Below, piece by piece: positions 44,084 to 53,667 of a stretch of DNA of 64,000 nt. The translations under genes were made by a program, and so were the position numbers. Within the stretch, counting starts at the first letter, position 1; each line of letters starts with the position of its first letter. This DNA comes from an uncultured Bacteroides sp. (GTDB lineage: Bacteria > Bacteroidota > Bacteroidia > Bacteroidales > Bacteroidaceae). The notes beneath the pieces are model-generated. The model ran no database searches, had not been told where the DNA came from, and was given only the letters and a program-made list of their open reading frames with translations. Where the stretch lies: assembly GCA_900755095.1 (NCBI GenBank), contig CAAEFE010000098.1, forward strand, positions 1 to 64,000, in the 5' to 3' direction.

Positions 44084-47032
44084 ATGAAAAATAAGATTTT
44101 ATTAGTAGGGCTGTTTTGCTGTAGCCTTGTATCAACAGAAGCACAAGTATTATTGGATAAGAACGCTGGTAAAAACAGTTTTCCCATCGTTTCACCGGCT
44201 GCCAATGTCGTTGTTTGTTTTGATGGCAAGGATGAAACTGTCGTTCGTAAGAGTGTGACTTTATTTGCAGACGACGTTCGTCGTGTGACGGGACAGGACC
44301 TGAAAACACAAGCAAGTAATCCGGGTGATGTCTCGGCTCGTTATGCCATCATCGTGGGAACTGTCGGAAAAAGCGCATGGATCAATGCGCTGGTAGCCCA
44401 AAAGAAGATAGACACAACTCCCATCACCGGTGGATGGGAACGTTATATGATAGAAACGGTTGATAATCCTGCACCGGGTATTAAGAAAGCCATTGTCGTA
44501 GCTGGTAGTGACAGGCGTGGTACGGCTTACGGACTTCTCTCCATATCTAAAGCGATAGGTGTGTCTCCCTGGTACTGGTGGGCCGATGCTCCGATAAAAC
44601 AACAGAAAAAACTGGCTGTCAACGTTCATAAATTCATTTCAAAAGAACCTGCTGTCAAGTTCAGAGGTATCTTTATCAATGACGAAGACTGGGGACTTTA
44701 TCGCTGGTCAAAGAACAATTATGAGAAAGAACGTGGAAACTTCGGACCGAAAACATACGCGCAGATTTGTGAGTTACTGCTCCGTCTTCAGGCAAATTAT
44801 CTGTGTCCGGCCATGCACGATGCGTCTATGGCATTTCATCGTATACCGGAGAATAGATTGGTAGCAGATAGTTTCGCCATCGTGATGGGGTCTTCTCACT
44901 GCGAACCGCTGTTGTTCAACACGGCAAGCGAGTGGAAACGTGACAAGATGGGCGAATGGGATTACATCAACAATAGAGCGGGAGTAGACAGTGTGCTGAG
45001 AGCACGTGCGAATGAATGTGCTCCTTTTGAGAATGTGTACACTCTGGCTCTGCGCGGATTGCATGACAGAGCGATGAATGCGAGCAATGATATGGCGGAT
45101 AGAAAACAGATGCTCCAAGATGCATTGATGGCACAAAGAAAGATGCTGATTGATGCGACGGGTAAGCGTGGCGAAGATATCCCGCAAGCCTTTACTCCTT
45201 ATAAAGAGGTGCTGGATGTATACGACGAGGGACTGGAACTGCCGGATGATGTTACGATTATATGGCCGGACGACAACTATGGCTATATGAAGCGTCTGAG
45301 CAGTCCGAAAGAACAGAAGCGTTCGGGACGTTCGGGTGTTTATTATCATTCTTCCTATCTGGGCAAGCCTCACGATCATCTTTGGATGAACACCACTTCA
45401 CCCACGCTGATGTACGAAGAACTTCGCAAGGCTTATGACATGACGGCAGACCGGATCTGGCTGCTCAATGCCGGTGATATCAAATCATGTGAGTTTGCTG
45501 TAGATTTCTTCCTGTCGATGGCTTATGATATCGATTCTTTCAATTTTGACAGAGCGGCTACTTATCGCACAGAATGGTTGTGTGGTATGCTGGGTGACGA
45601 ATACCGCAATGAGTATCAGGATGTGATCAACTCATTCTACAAACTGGCTTTTGCCCGCAGACCGGAGTTTATGGGATGGGGCTATCAGTGGGCTACCGAT
45701 AAGCATGGAAGAGAACGGAATACAGATACTGATTTCTCCTTGACGAATTACAGGGAAGTGGATTCACGCCTGAGTGAATACCGCCGGATCGGAAGCATTA
45801 CAGAGAAGATTCTGAATAAGCTGCCGGAAGAGAAAAAGGCCTGCTTCTACCAGTCATTGTATTATCCGGTGAAAGGATGTGAGTTGCTGAACAGAATGAT
45901 ACTGGACGGACAGAGAAACCGTTGGTACTCCATTCAGCAAAGAGCGTCTACCGGCGAACTGGAGAAAAAAGTGAAGGCTTGTTATGATAGTCTGCAAGTC
46001 ATTACCAAAGGATATAATTCGCTGCTCGGTGGCAAATGGGATCATGTAATGACAATGAAACAGGGATTTGCCGCTGCTTACTTTGAACTTCCGGCATTAA
46101 GAAAGACTTCACTGGCATCTGATGCTACACTGGGCGTAATGGCAGAGGGAGAAGATGTGCTGAAAGGTCTGAAGAGTTTCCACTCCTTGCCTTGCTTCAA
46201 TACTTACCTGCGTCAGTCATATTATGTGGATGTTTTCAATAAAGGGGCAAGCCCTTTGAAATGGAAGGCATCTGTTACGGAAAACTGGATTTTATTGAGC
46301 AAGAAGGCAGGCGAAACGGCTACGGAAGAACGTATTGAAGTATCGGTAGACTGGGCAAAAGTACCGGTTGGAGAGAAAGTTTTCGGGGTATTGGAAATTA
46401 CTTCTGACCGGGGCGAGAAAGAGAATGTTTACATCTCTGTATTCAATCCTTCTTCTCCATCCCTTGCCGAAATGGATACTTTATTTGTGGAACATAACGG
46501 ATATGTCTCTATCGATGCGGCAAGCTTCCACCGGAAAGTGGAAAATAAGGCGATCAAGATGAGAACCATTCCTAATCTGGGGATAGAGAATACGGCTATT
46601 CAGTTGGGTGATCCGACGGCTGCCCCGCAACGTACCGCAGGCCGTAGCACACCACGTTTGGAGTATGATTTCTATACTTTCGAGCAAGGTTCGGTTGATG
46701 TCTATACATATGTGTTGCCTACATTCGTGACAAGCAAGGACAGAGGCTATGCCGGACACGAAGCAACGAATATCGAAACCAAATATGGTGTATGTATTGA
46801 CGAAGGGCCGGTTTTGAATCCGTCTACATCTTCTTTTGAATATGCGCAAATCTGGTATGAGAGCGTATTGAAGAACTGTAGAATCAATAAAACAACTTTG
46901 CATATCGACAAGCCGGGTAAGCATACCGTGAAAATAATCTGTGGAGATGCCGGAACTGTATTGCAAAAGATTGTATTGGACTTTGGAGGAATGAAACGTT
47001 CCTACTTTGGACCACAACCGACAAGAAAATAG
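44084..47032 (+). CDS. Glycoside hydrolase family 115, alpha-glucuronidase type
   Basis: GH115 enzymes release (4-O-methyl-)glucuronic acid from xylan or arabinogalactan side chains. The protein has 982 residues from the ATG at 44084, which opens a Sec signal (MKNKILLVGLFCCSLVSTEA); the upstream frame to 44036 is leader. Family blocks are clear: YAIIVGTVGKSAWI, RRGTAYGLLSISKAIGVSPW, FINDEDWGLYRW, GSSHCEPLLFN, TIIWPDDNYGYMKRL, HDHLWMNTTSP and LLNAGDIKSCEFAVDFFL. The C-terminal beta domain is complete. An inverted repeat ATGGTC-TTTT-GACCAT at 43981-43996 lies in the leader region. Confidence 0.92.
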   Translation: MKNKILLVGLFCCSLVSTEAQVLLDKNAGKNSFPIVSPAANVVVCFDGKDETVVRKSVTLFADDVRRVTGQDLKTQASNPGDVSARYAIIVGTVGKSAWINALVAQKKIDTTPITGGWERYMIETVDNPAPGIKKAIVVAGSDRRGTAYGLLSISKAIGVSPWYWWADAPIKQQKKLAVNVHKFISKEPAVKFRGIFINDEDWGLYRWSKNNYEKERGNFGPKTYAQICELLLRLQANYLCPAMHDASMAFHRIPENRLVADSFAIVMGSSHCEPLLFNTASEWKRDKMGEWDYINNRAGVDSVLRARANECAPFENVYTLALRGLHDRAMNASNDMADRKQMLQDALMAQRKMLIDATGKRGEDIPQAFTPYKEVLDVYDEGLELPDDVTIIWPDDNYGYMKRLSSPKEQKRSGRSGVYYHSSYLGKPHDHLWMNTTSPTLMYEELRKAYDMTADRIWLLNAGDIKSCEFAVDFFLSMAYDIDSFNFDRAATYRTEWLCGMLGDEYRNEYQDVINSFYKLAFARRPEFMGWGYQWATDKHGRERNTDTDFSLTNYREVDSRLSEYRRIGSITEKILNKLPEEKKACFYQSLYYPVKGCELLNRMILDGQRNRWYSIQQRASTGELEKKVKACYDSLQVITKGYNSLLGGKWDHVMTMKQGFAAAYFELPALRKTSLASDATLGVMAEGEDVLKGLKSFHSLPCFNTYLRQSYYVDVFNKGASPLKWKASVTENWILLSKKAGETATEERIEVSVDWAKVPVGEKVFGVLEITSDRGEKENVYISVFNPSSPSLAEMDTLFVEHNGYVSIDAASFHRKVENKAIKMRTIPNLGIENTAIQLGDPTAAPQRTAGRSTPRLEYDFYTFEQGSVDVYTYVLPTFVTSKDRGYAGHEATNIETKYGVCIDEGPVLNPSTSSFEYAQIWYESVLKNCRINKTTLHIDKPGKHTVKIICGDAGTVLQKIVLDFGGMKRSYFGPQPTRK

Positions 47033-47100
47033 AGTTGTTTGATGAATATGTAGTTAAAGATTGCCATGGTTGTATATGACCATGGGTGATAGGGTTAACC

Positions 47101-49233
47101 ATGAAAAAACACTTTTTACTTTTAGTCTTCCTGCTCTTTGCTGCGATTGTTGAGGCTGCTAATCCGGTAAAGCAAATGTTGGAACGTCTTCAGGAAGGAC
47201 TTTCCGACCGGTTTAAGATTGAGATCCGTTCTTCTTCTGATGAAGGCGACTACTTTGAACTGTATGGTGGCGGGCGCAAAGTCACAGTACGTGCCAACAA
47301 TTATGTAAGTGCTGCCTTTGGCATTAACTGGTATCTGAAGTATTACTGTCATGCCCATGTCTCTTTCTGTGGAGACCAGTTACCTCAATTGCCTGTTGAT
47401 CTGCCACAGGTGAAAGAACGTCATGCGACTAAACTATCCGATAATTTTTACATGAATTATTGCACATTTAGTTATACTACAGCCTTTTGGAACTGGAAAC
47501 GTTGGGAACGTGAAATAGATCTGATGGCTTTGAGCGGTATCAATATGCCGATGGCTATGGTTGGGGTGGAGGCTGTATGGCGGAATACGTTGTTGAAATT
47601 CGGGTATACGCTTCCGGAAGTGAAGGAGTTCTTGTGTGGACCGGCTTATTTCGGTTGGTTGCTGATGGGTAATCTTGAGAATATCGGTGGCCCGTTGCCC
47701 GATGAATGGTTTAAGGAGCAGATAGTCTTACAGAAGAAAATACTTGCCCGTATGCGTGAATATGGGATGAAGCCTGTTTTTCAGGGATTTTTTGGGATGG
47801 TTCCTTCCTCGTTGAAAGAAAAATATCCGGAAGCCCGCTTGGTGGAACAGGGACTGTGGAACTCGCTTCAACGTCCTCCTGTGCTCGATCCTGCCGATCC
47901 GTTGTTTGAAAGAATGGCAAAGGTGTGGTATGCTGAATATGAGAAGCTTTATGGGAAAGCGGACTTGTTTGGCGGTGATCTCTTTCACGAAGGTGGAAAG
48001 ACCGGAGGCATTGACGTAACAGATGCCGCCCGTCGGGTACAGACAGCCATGAAACGATATAATCCGGATGCGACGTGGGTGATTCAGGCATGGTTGGGAA
48101 ATCCGAAAAAGGAATTGCTGGCAGGACTCGACAGAAAGAATACGCTGATCGTTGATCTTGCTGCCGAGTTTTGGGATAACTGGCGGAAGCGCAAGGGCTT
48201 TGATGGCTTCCCGTGGTTATGGTCGCATATTTCCAATTATGGAGGTAACATTGGTCTGCACGGGCGTCTGGACGCTATAGCTACCGGTCCGGTAGATGGT
48301 CAGAAGGATTCGGCGGCATCACCGAGCATGAAAGGAACTAGCTCTACCCCGGAAGGCATCGAGGTGAATCCGGTAGTATTTGATTTGTTGAATGAAATGC
48401 GCTGGCGTTCGGAGCATTTGGATCTGGATGTCTGGTTGAAAGAGTATTCAGTGCGTCGTTATGGTGTGGAAGATGAAAATCTGAAAGAGGCGTGGACTAT
48501 TTTCCACCGTACAGCTTATGGTACTTATACCGGTCATCGCCGTCCGTCAGAGTCGGTCTTTTGTGCCCCTCCCAGCTTGAAAAGAGATAAAATCACGGCT
48601 TCTGCCTGGAGTCAATGTCGGATTTTCTATGATCCGGAGCTCTTTGCCCAGGGAGTAGGATTATTCTTGCAAAGTGCAGACCGTCTGAAGCAGACGTCAA
48701 CTTATCAGTATGATGCAGTCGATTTTGTCCGTCAGTATCTTGCGGATTTAGGACGGGAAGCATATTACAATCTGGTGGATGCTTATCGGGCGAAAGATAC
48801 GAAACAGTTTGATTACTGGTCGGAGAGGTTTCTGCAGCTGATTAAGGATCAAAATGAGTTACTGTCCACTCACGAATGCTTCTTCGTGGGACGCTGGCTG
48901 GATATGGCCCGTTCGAAGTCAAAGCAGCCTGAATTGCAGGATTTGTACGAGCACAATGCCCGTATGCTGATCGGGACATGGACGGAGACACTTAGTCCGG
49001 TGCGCGACTATGCCCACAAGGAATGGGGCGGGCTGCTGAAAGACTATTATCTGCCTCGCTGGACTAATTACATCGCTTATCTTAAAGGTACATTGGAGGG
49101 ACGTTCACTTACTGTTCCGGACTCGTTTCAAGTGGAGAAGGCGTGGGTAAATGCACATAATAAGTATGTGCTTGAGACTGGTGTTGATCCAGTGGAGACA
49201 GCCAAGAGAATGTATCGTAAATATCATATTTAA
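47101..49233 (+). CDS. Glycoside hydrolase family 89, alpha-N-acetylglucosaminidase (NAGLU-like)
   Basis: Cleaves terminal alpha-linked GlcNAc. The 710-residue protein starts at the ATG at 47101 with a Sec signal (MKKHFLLLVFLLFAAIVEAA). Family order is normal: a small N-terminal domain (YELYGGG-type strand FELYGGGRKVTVRANN), the barrel with FWNWKRWEREIDLMALSGIN and MAMVGVEAVWRNTL, YFGWLLMGNLENIGGPLP, the acidic-site segment LFGGDLFHEGGKTGG, and the all-helical C-terminal domain ending in SVRRYG and the final helix. A 7-bp hairpin (CCATGGT/ACCATGG, 47064-47085) separates it from GH115. The order GH115, GH89, BNR protein, GH105 suggests stepwise removal of capping sugars from a complex glycan. 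Confidence 0.93.
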   Translation: MKKHFLLLVFLLFAAIVEAANPVKQMLERLQEGLSDRFKIEIRSSSDEGDYFELYGGGRKVTVRANNYVSAAFGINWYLKYYCHAHVSFCGDQLPQLPVDLPQVKERHATKLSDNFYMNYCTFSYTTAFWNWKRWEREIDLMALSGINMPMAMVGVEAVWRNTLLKFGYTLPEVKEFLCGPAYFGWLLMGNLENIGGPLPDEWFKEQIVLQKKILARMREYGMKPVFQGFFGMVPSSLKEKYPEARLVEQGLWNSLQRPPVLDPADPLFERMAKVWYAEYEKLYGKADLFGGDLFHEGGKTGGIDVTDAARRVQTAMKRYNPDATWVIQAWLGNPKKELLAGLDRKNTLIVDLAAEFWDNWRKRKGFDGFPWLWSHISNYGGNIGLHGRLDAIATGPVDGQKDSAASPSMKGTSSTPEGIEVNPVVFDLLNEMRWRSEHLDLDVWLKEYSVRRYGVEDENLKEAWTIFHRTAYGTYTGHRRPSESVFCAPPSLKRDKITASAWSQCRIFYDPELFAQGVGLFLQSADRLKQTSTYQYDAVDFVRQYLADLGREAYYNLVDAYRAKDTKQFDYWSERFLQLIKDQNELLSTHECFFVGRWLDMARSKSKQPELQDLYEHNARMLIGTWTETLSPVRDYAHKEWGGLLKDYYLPRWTNYIAYLKGTLEGRSLTVPDSFQVEKAWVNAHNKYVLETGVDPVETAKRMYRKYHI

Positions 49234-49254
49234 TCATTACTCAAAAATAGTACT

Positions 49255-51063
49255 ATGAAAGGATTATTGAAAACAGCTGTATTGTTGGTTATTTTCTGCG
49301 CTACAGCCATGGCCTGTGGAGGTGGTGGAGAGGATGCATTGGATCATAAGGGAGGTGATGGTGGCGGAACTGGTAATAAGGGCGATCAAGAAGAACCGGA
49401 ACAACCATTTGTTGCTCATATTACTCCTGTCGACAAACTCAATCAAGGTGTCCCGGTGATTAATTCGCACGCTGATGTAACTTCGCGTTCGTCCTTGAAG
49501 ATGAACTTTCGGGCGTATTCACAATTAGGAGAGAGTGTACTAAAATCTGCCAAACCTAATTATGTACGGGTTAAGAAATTGGCTAATGATGGTTATATCA
49601 TGTTCTATCACAACAATCAGATTGGTGCCAGTTGTTCTTATGCGACCAGTATGGACTTTAAAACATGGAGTTATAAAGGCAAGCTGTTTACCAATTACAG
49701 TATTATCGACAGTAAAGGTGAAAAGAATGACCGGCGTTATTCAAATTGTGATGGGCTGGTACTTTCCAACGGAGATATTCTGGCCGTAGCCTCCTATAGG
49801 GCTAATAATGGGTATAGAGACTTGCCTAAAGATGCAGGTATTGAAATGAGGCGTAGTACCGATAATGGCGTTACGTGGAGTGAACCGGTCTCAGTGTATC
49901 AGGGTGTCAACTGGGAGCCGTATTTGCTGGAATTGTCTTCGGGAGAAATCCATTGCTATTTCACGGACAGTAGCCGTACGGGTATTGAAGGCAAAGACAC
50001 CGGAACTGCAATGGTCATATCCAGAGATGGCGGTCAAACGTGGACACCTTCATTTGGTAGTATCCCTTACTATGTGATACGGATGAAGTGGGAGCAAGAC
50101 GGAAAAACATACTTCAATCACCAGATGCCGTCTGTTATTCAACTTAAAGGTAGCGATGAACTGGCGGCCGCTGTAGAAACTAATAACCGTGGAACATATT
50201 ATATATCACTGGCTTATTCCGGCGAAGATGGTGAATGGGATCATCTTGATGCGGATCAGGAAGGACCGGCTGATAGCGACAATCTGTCTTTTTTAGGCAG
50301 CGCTCCATATTTATCTCAGTTTCCATCGGGTGAGACTGTGCTTTCGTATAACCAATCTTCTACTTTCTATATGAAAATGGGGGATGCCAAAGCGCGTAAT
50401 TTTGGAAGTGCTTATTCACCATTTTCAGGTAAGGGGTATTGGGGAACGTTGAATTTGGTAAATCCGCATCAATTGGTGGGAGCGCTGCCTGATACTTCTA
50501 ATGGAACAATCATGTTATCACAATTTATTCTTAATCATCGTATCAATGCAGTACGCCGTAACGTAAAGGTGGATGGCAACAATAAGGAATGGGTGAATAC
50601 GGATCATGCGCTTTTTGTCGGAGAAAAATCGCAAGTGCAGGGAACTCTCCGCTGTTCGTGTGATGACAAGAATGTATATTTCCTGGTGGAAGTACTTGAC
50701 CGGAGCTTGCTGAGAGGTGATTATGCTACTGTTTATCTCTCTCCGGATGATAGTAAAAGTTTGACGAACGGTGCTAAACGGATACAAGTATCAATGGATG
50801 GATTGAAAAGTACCGAAACTTATGCCGGCAAGTGGAACAATGCGGAGATGGGGGTAGAAGTGAAAACTTATGTGTGCAATGACACCAATGAAGATCGTAT
50901 TGACAACTATGGTTATATTGCCGAAATCTCTGTCCCCCGTTCCAGCCTGACTATTTCTTCGGGACAGGTATTGGTCAATTTCTCTATTACCGACAATAAA
51001 GAAGAGGAAGCAGTCAGTGATGTGTCTTCTATAAGCCGCTGGATACCGGTGGCGGGATTGTAA
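49255..51063 (+). CDS. BNR-repeat (sialidase-like) lipoprotein with CBM9-like domain
   Basis: Probable surface glycan-acting lipoprotein of 602 residues. The lipobox lies in ATAMACGGGG, followed by a long Gly/Asp/Glu linker typical of surface-exposed Bacteroides lipoproteins. The centre is a six-bladed propeller with Asp-box motifs RRSTDNGVTWSEPV and SRDGGQTWTPSF. I do not see the FRIP arginine motif of true sialidases, and the two other catalytic arginines cannot be placed, so sialidase activity should not be assumed. The last 180 residues (KVDGNNKEWVNTDHALFVGE onward) resemble a CBM9/DOMON-type carbohydrate-binding domain. It sits between GH89 and GH105 in one apparent transcript. Confidence 0.75.
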   Translation: MKGLLKTAVLLVIFCATAMACGGGGEDALDHKGGDGGGTGNKGDQEEPEQPFVAHITPVDKLNQGVPVINSHADVTSRSSLKMNFRAYSQLGESVLKSAKPNYVRVKKLANDGYIMFYHNNQIGASCSYATSMDFKTWSYKGKLFTNYSIIDSKGEKNDRRYSNCDGLVLSNGDILAVASYRANNGYRDLPKDAGIEMRRSTDNGVTWSEPVSVYQGVNWEPYLLELSSGEIHCYFTDSSRTGIEGKDTGTAMVISRDGGQTWTPSFGSIPYYVIRMKWEQDGKTYFNHQMPSVIQLKGSDELAAAVETNNRGTYYISLAYSGEDGEWDHLDADQEGPADSDNLSFLGSAPYLSQFPSGETVLSYNQSSTFYMKMGDAKARNFGSAYSPFSGKGYWGTLNLVNPHQLVGALPDTSNGTIMLSQFILNHRINAVRRNVKVDGNNKEWVNTDHALFVGEKSQVQGTLRCSCDDKNVYFLVEVLDRSLLRGDYATVYLSPDDSKSLTNGAKRIQVSMDGLKSTETYAGKWNNAEMGVEVKTYVCNDTNEDRIDNYGYIAEISVPRSSLTISSGQVLVNFSITDNKEEEAVSDVSSISRWIPVAGL

Positions 51064-51106
51064 TCTGATAATAACGTGAATAATTAATTATATAGAAACA
51101 ATTGTA

Positions 51107-52228
51107 ATGATGAAAAAGAACTATTATTTAATTTGTGTATTGTTACTGGCTGCTTTCTGTACAACCAGTATTGCTACTGCTCAAAATTATTTTGGAGATT
51201 TTCCTGTAAAAGCAGATCCTAAGACTGTTGGTAATAAATTGAGCAGACGCTTGATGGAAACTAAACATCAGCTATATTTTGATAGAGGAATACATTATGC
51301 TGAAGTATGTACATGGTACGGAGCTCTCCGTTTTGCAGAATTGACGAATAACAAAGAGCTGATCAAGCTATTGAGAAATCGTTTCGAACTATTGTTCCAC
51401 CTGGAAAAAGAACTCCTTCCTCCACCCATACACGTAGACCAGAATATGTTTGGTTGTCTGCCTCTCAGATTTTATAATATAACGAAGGATAAACGTTATC
51501 TGGACCTCGGATTGCCTTACGCCGACACTCAATGGGAGCTTCCTGCCAATGCGAATGAAGAAGAACGCAAATGGGATAAAAAGGGATATTCCTGGCAAAC
51601 TCGTCTTTGGATTGACGATATGTATATGATTACTATCGTGCAGTCTGAGGCTTATAAGGCTACCGGTGATCCTAAATACATCAATAGGGCTGCCAAAGAA
51701 ATGGTTCTGTATCTGGACGAATTGCAACACCCTAACGGCCTTTTCTACCATGCACCGGATGTGCCTTACTATTGGGGACGCGGAGATGGCTGGATGGCTG
51801 TGGGTATGACAGAGCTACTGTTCAACCTGCCGAAAAATGATCCGAATAGAGACCGGATAATGAAAGGCTATCTTTTGATGATGAACAATCTGAAGAAATA
51901 TGTGAACAAGGACGGATTGTGGAATCAGCTGATAGACCAGCCCGACTTTTGGACTGAAACATCCGGATCTGCAATGTTTACCTATGCTATGATCTTGGGT
52001 GTTCAGAACGGATGGTTGGATAAAGAAGAATTTGCTCCCGTTGCACGCAGAGCCTGGTTGGGCCTGTGCAATTATATAGACGATAAAAATGACCTTACCG
52101 AAGTTTGTATCGGAACGGGAAAGAAAAACAGTAAGCAATATTATATGGACCGTCCTCGCATTGCCGGAGATTATCATGGACAGGCACCTATCTTGTGGTG
52201 TGCTTATGCTTTGCTGAACAATAAGTAA
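51107..52228 (+). CDS. Glycoside hydrolase family 105/88, unsaturated uronyl hydrolase
   Basis: Hydrates and removes delta-4,5-unsaturated uronic acids left by polysaccharide lyases. The 373-residue protein has a Sec signal (MMKKNYYLICVLLLAAFCTT...ATAQ) and an alpha/alpha-six barrel. Diagnostic segments are WIDDMYMITIVQSEAYKATG (with the catalytic Asp), HAPDVPYYWGRGDGWMAVGM, LWNQLIDQPDFWTETSGSAM and AGDYHGQAPILWCAYAL. No lyase gene is visible within the window, so its substrate must be made elsewhere. It is the last gene of the cluster and is followed by a terminator. Confidence 0.9.
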   Translation: MMKKNYYLICVLLLAAFCTTSIATAQNYFGDFPVKADPKTVGNKLSRRLMETKHQLYFDRGIHYAEVCTWYGALRFAELTNNKELIKLLRNRFELLFHLEKELLPPPIHVDQNMFGCLPLRFYNITKDKRYLDLGLPYADTQWELPANANEEERKWDKKGYSWQTRLWIDDMYMITIVQSEAYKATGDPKYINRAAKEMVLYLDELQHPNGLFYHAPDVPYYWGRGDGWMAVGMTELLFNLPKNDPNRDRIMKGYLLMMNNLKKYVNKDGLWNQLIDQPDFWTETSGSAMFTYAMILGVQNGWLDKEEFAPVARRAWLGLCNYIDDKNDLTEVCIGTGKKNSKQYYMDRPRIAGDYHGQAPILWCAYALLNNK

Positions 52229-52267
52229 AAAACAGATATATTCTGTTGTATAAGTTGTATAAAAGGA

Positions 52268-52303
52268 GAGGATGTCCCCACTGATTGGAGACATCCTCTT
52301 TCT
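52268..52303 (+). terminator. Terminator of the glycan-use cluster
   Basis: A 13-bp stem (52268-52280 with 52286-52298, one mismatch) has the 5-nt loop CTGAT and is followed by TTTCT. It also faces the convergent HU-like gene. Confidence 0.85.
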
Positions 52304-52330
52304 CTAAATATAACAATATAAAATGATTCC

Positions 52331-52816
52331 TTATACTGTCGGGTCCGGTGCTTCATCACCGCCGTCATTACCGCCTTCGTTTCCTCCGCCTTCTTCACCA
52401 CCACCTGAAGGAGCAGAACTGCTGTTTCTGGTTACATCCAGTTTCTGAATGCTGACAGACTTTATCATATTTTTCAGCAACTCCCCCGGAGTAAAGATGA
52501 TTTTACGGTTTTTCAATGTTTCCGTAGTGACTTCCTCTGCGTTTTCTTGGCTTTTGCATCCGAAGGAAGGACGGAAAGTTCCAAATTCCCCCAAGTTGAC
52601 GGATGCTCCGATTTCCATATACGTTATCAGAGAATCAATGAGTCCGTCAAGGACGGCTTTTACTGTACCGCGTGGAACGAATCCTACTTTGGTTACCTGA
52701 TCGCACAGCATCTTAAAATCAACGTTGACTACATTGAACGGACGCGCTACATATTTTTCTGCTTTGGTATCGTCGAAACCAAAGGTTGTTTTTTTGACTA
52801 CATATTTCAGTGCCAT
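52331..52816 (-). CDS. HU/IHF-like DNA-binding protein with Gly/Glu tail
   Basis: Nucleoid-type protein of 161 residues. The HU fold covers about residues 1-125: KYVVKKTTFGFDDTKAEKYV, a helical part with TVKAVLDGLIDSLITYMEIG, then VNLGEFGTFRPSFGCKSQEN as the DNA-binding arm. The tail is rich in Gly, Glu and Asn and ends DEAPDPTV, the same signature as the HU-like protein at 22778-23296. The two cores are only distantly alike, so the tail may be a conserved functional tag. It has its own promoter (52877-52908, minus strand) and lies next to the HU/winged-helix gene at 53020-53667. Confidence 0.85.
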   Translation of the reverse strand: MALKYVVKKTTFGFDDTKAEKYVARPFNVVNVDFKMLCDQVTKVGFVPRGTVKAVLDGLIDSLITYMEIGASVNLGEFGTFRPSFGCKSQENAEEVTTETLKNRKIIFTPGELLKNMIKSVSIQKLDVTRNSSSAPSGGGEEGGGNEGGNDGGDEAPDPTV

Positions 52817-52876
52817 AATTTAATTTTAGTTTTTTAAATAGTTTATAAATCGAGTTTCTGTTTTGTGATCACGATG

Positions 52877-52908
52877 CAAAGATATGGCATCTGAAATTAC
52901 TGTGCAAG
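52877..52908 (-). promoter_or_regulatory. Promoter of the second HU-like gene
   Basis: On the minus strand, CTTG (52905-52908) and TATCTTTG (52877-52884) are spaced by 20 bp, the same layout as at 22682-22713. Confidence 0.7.
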
Positions 52909-53019
52909 TTATTTTTCGAAAGTGCGTTAAACAAATAATTAATAATTCGTATATTGTTGATAATGAACGTTTTTTTCGCTATAAGCTTGCCTTGTAGTGT
53001 GATAGTACTATTAGAAAAA

Positions 53020-53667
53020 CTACTTCTTTAGATATACGACAGTTTTTCCTCCTCCATACTTCCGGATTATCTCTTCTTTCAAAAACTTATTGAGTAGTTC
53101 AATTGCTTTGTTGCGGCTGATTTCTGCCAATCTCATGAAATCGGTACGGGTGATACAGCCATGTTTGTCCAGATGTTGTATCAGGAGGGTACGGCATCTT
53201 TCTTCGTTGGAATCGTTATTAGTACGATAGGGTGACTCTATGCGTTCCAGTTGCAATGGTTCCAGACTCTCACGAAACTTTTTGTTAATGCGCAGGTTCA
53301 CCTTATTTAAATGGATAGACGGAGAACGAATTTCTTTCTTCTCCATCACCGGACGATCACATGTCAGTGATAGGGAGAAATGTCCGATTTCCCCGACTTC
53401 TACGGTCCAGCCTTGCGCGAGCCAGTGTTGTAGCTCATCACTGACGGCTTGCAGGCAACCTTCTATCGTGGCTGGACTGAAGCCGTTGGATTTGGATACT
53501 AGTTCAACGAACTTATCGGCATTAATGGTGCCTGACGGAATAACACGTGCATAAAGTGCCTGTTGCTCCTCCTTTTTCTGTGGATTACCACTCGTGTATA
53601 AATCGTAATAAACGCTCATAGTTACTTTATATTTTTCTTGTTCTACAGATAATTTCTTTCTCTTCAT
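53020..53667 (-). CDS. HU-like protein fused to a C-terminal winged helix
   Basis: Protein of 215 residues with two DNA-binding parts. Residues about 12-115 are HU/HIG-like: VTMSVYYDLYTSGNPQKKEE, KFVELVSKSNGFSPATIEGC, WTVEVGEIGHFSLSL. From about residue 150 a winged-helix domain follows: RTLLIQHLDKHGCITRTDFM, RLAEISRNKAIELLNKFLKE, EEIIRKYGGGKTVVYLKK. The start codon lies inside the left arm of a perfect 17-bp inverted repeat that encloses four 22-bp direct repeats, so the protein probably binds its own upstream array and controls itself (inference). It could also be an initiator-like or partition-like protein left from a mobile element. Confidence 0.75.
   Translation of the reverse strand: MKRKKLSVEQEKYKVTMSVYYDLYTSGNPQKKEEQQALYARVIPSGTINADKFVELVSKSNGFSPATIEGCLQAVSDELQHWLAQGWTVEVGEIGHFSLSLTCDRPVMEKKEIRSPSIHLNKVNLRINKKFRESLEPLQLERIESPYRTNNDSNEERCRTLLIQHLDKHGCITRTDFMRLAEISRNKAIELLNKFLKEEIIRKYGGGKTVVYLKK

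Noticed and set aside
49255..51063. Calling the BNR lipoprotein a sialidase
   Set aside because: The arginine triad cannot be seen. The Asp boxes show only the fold.
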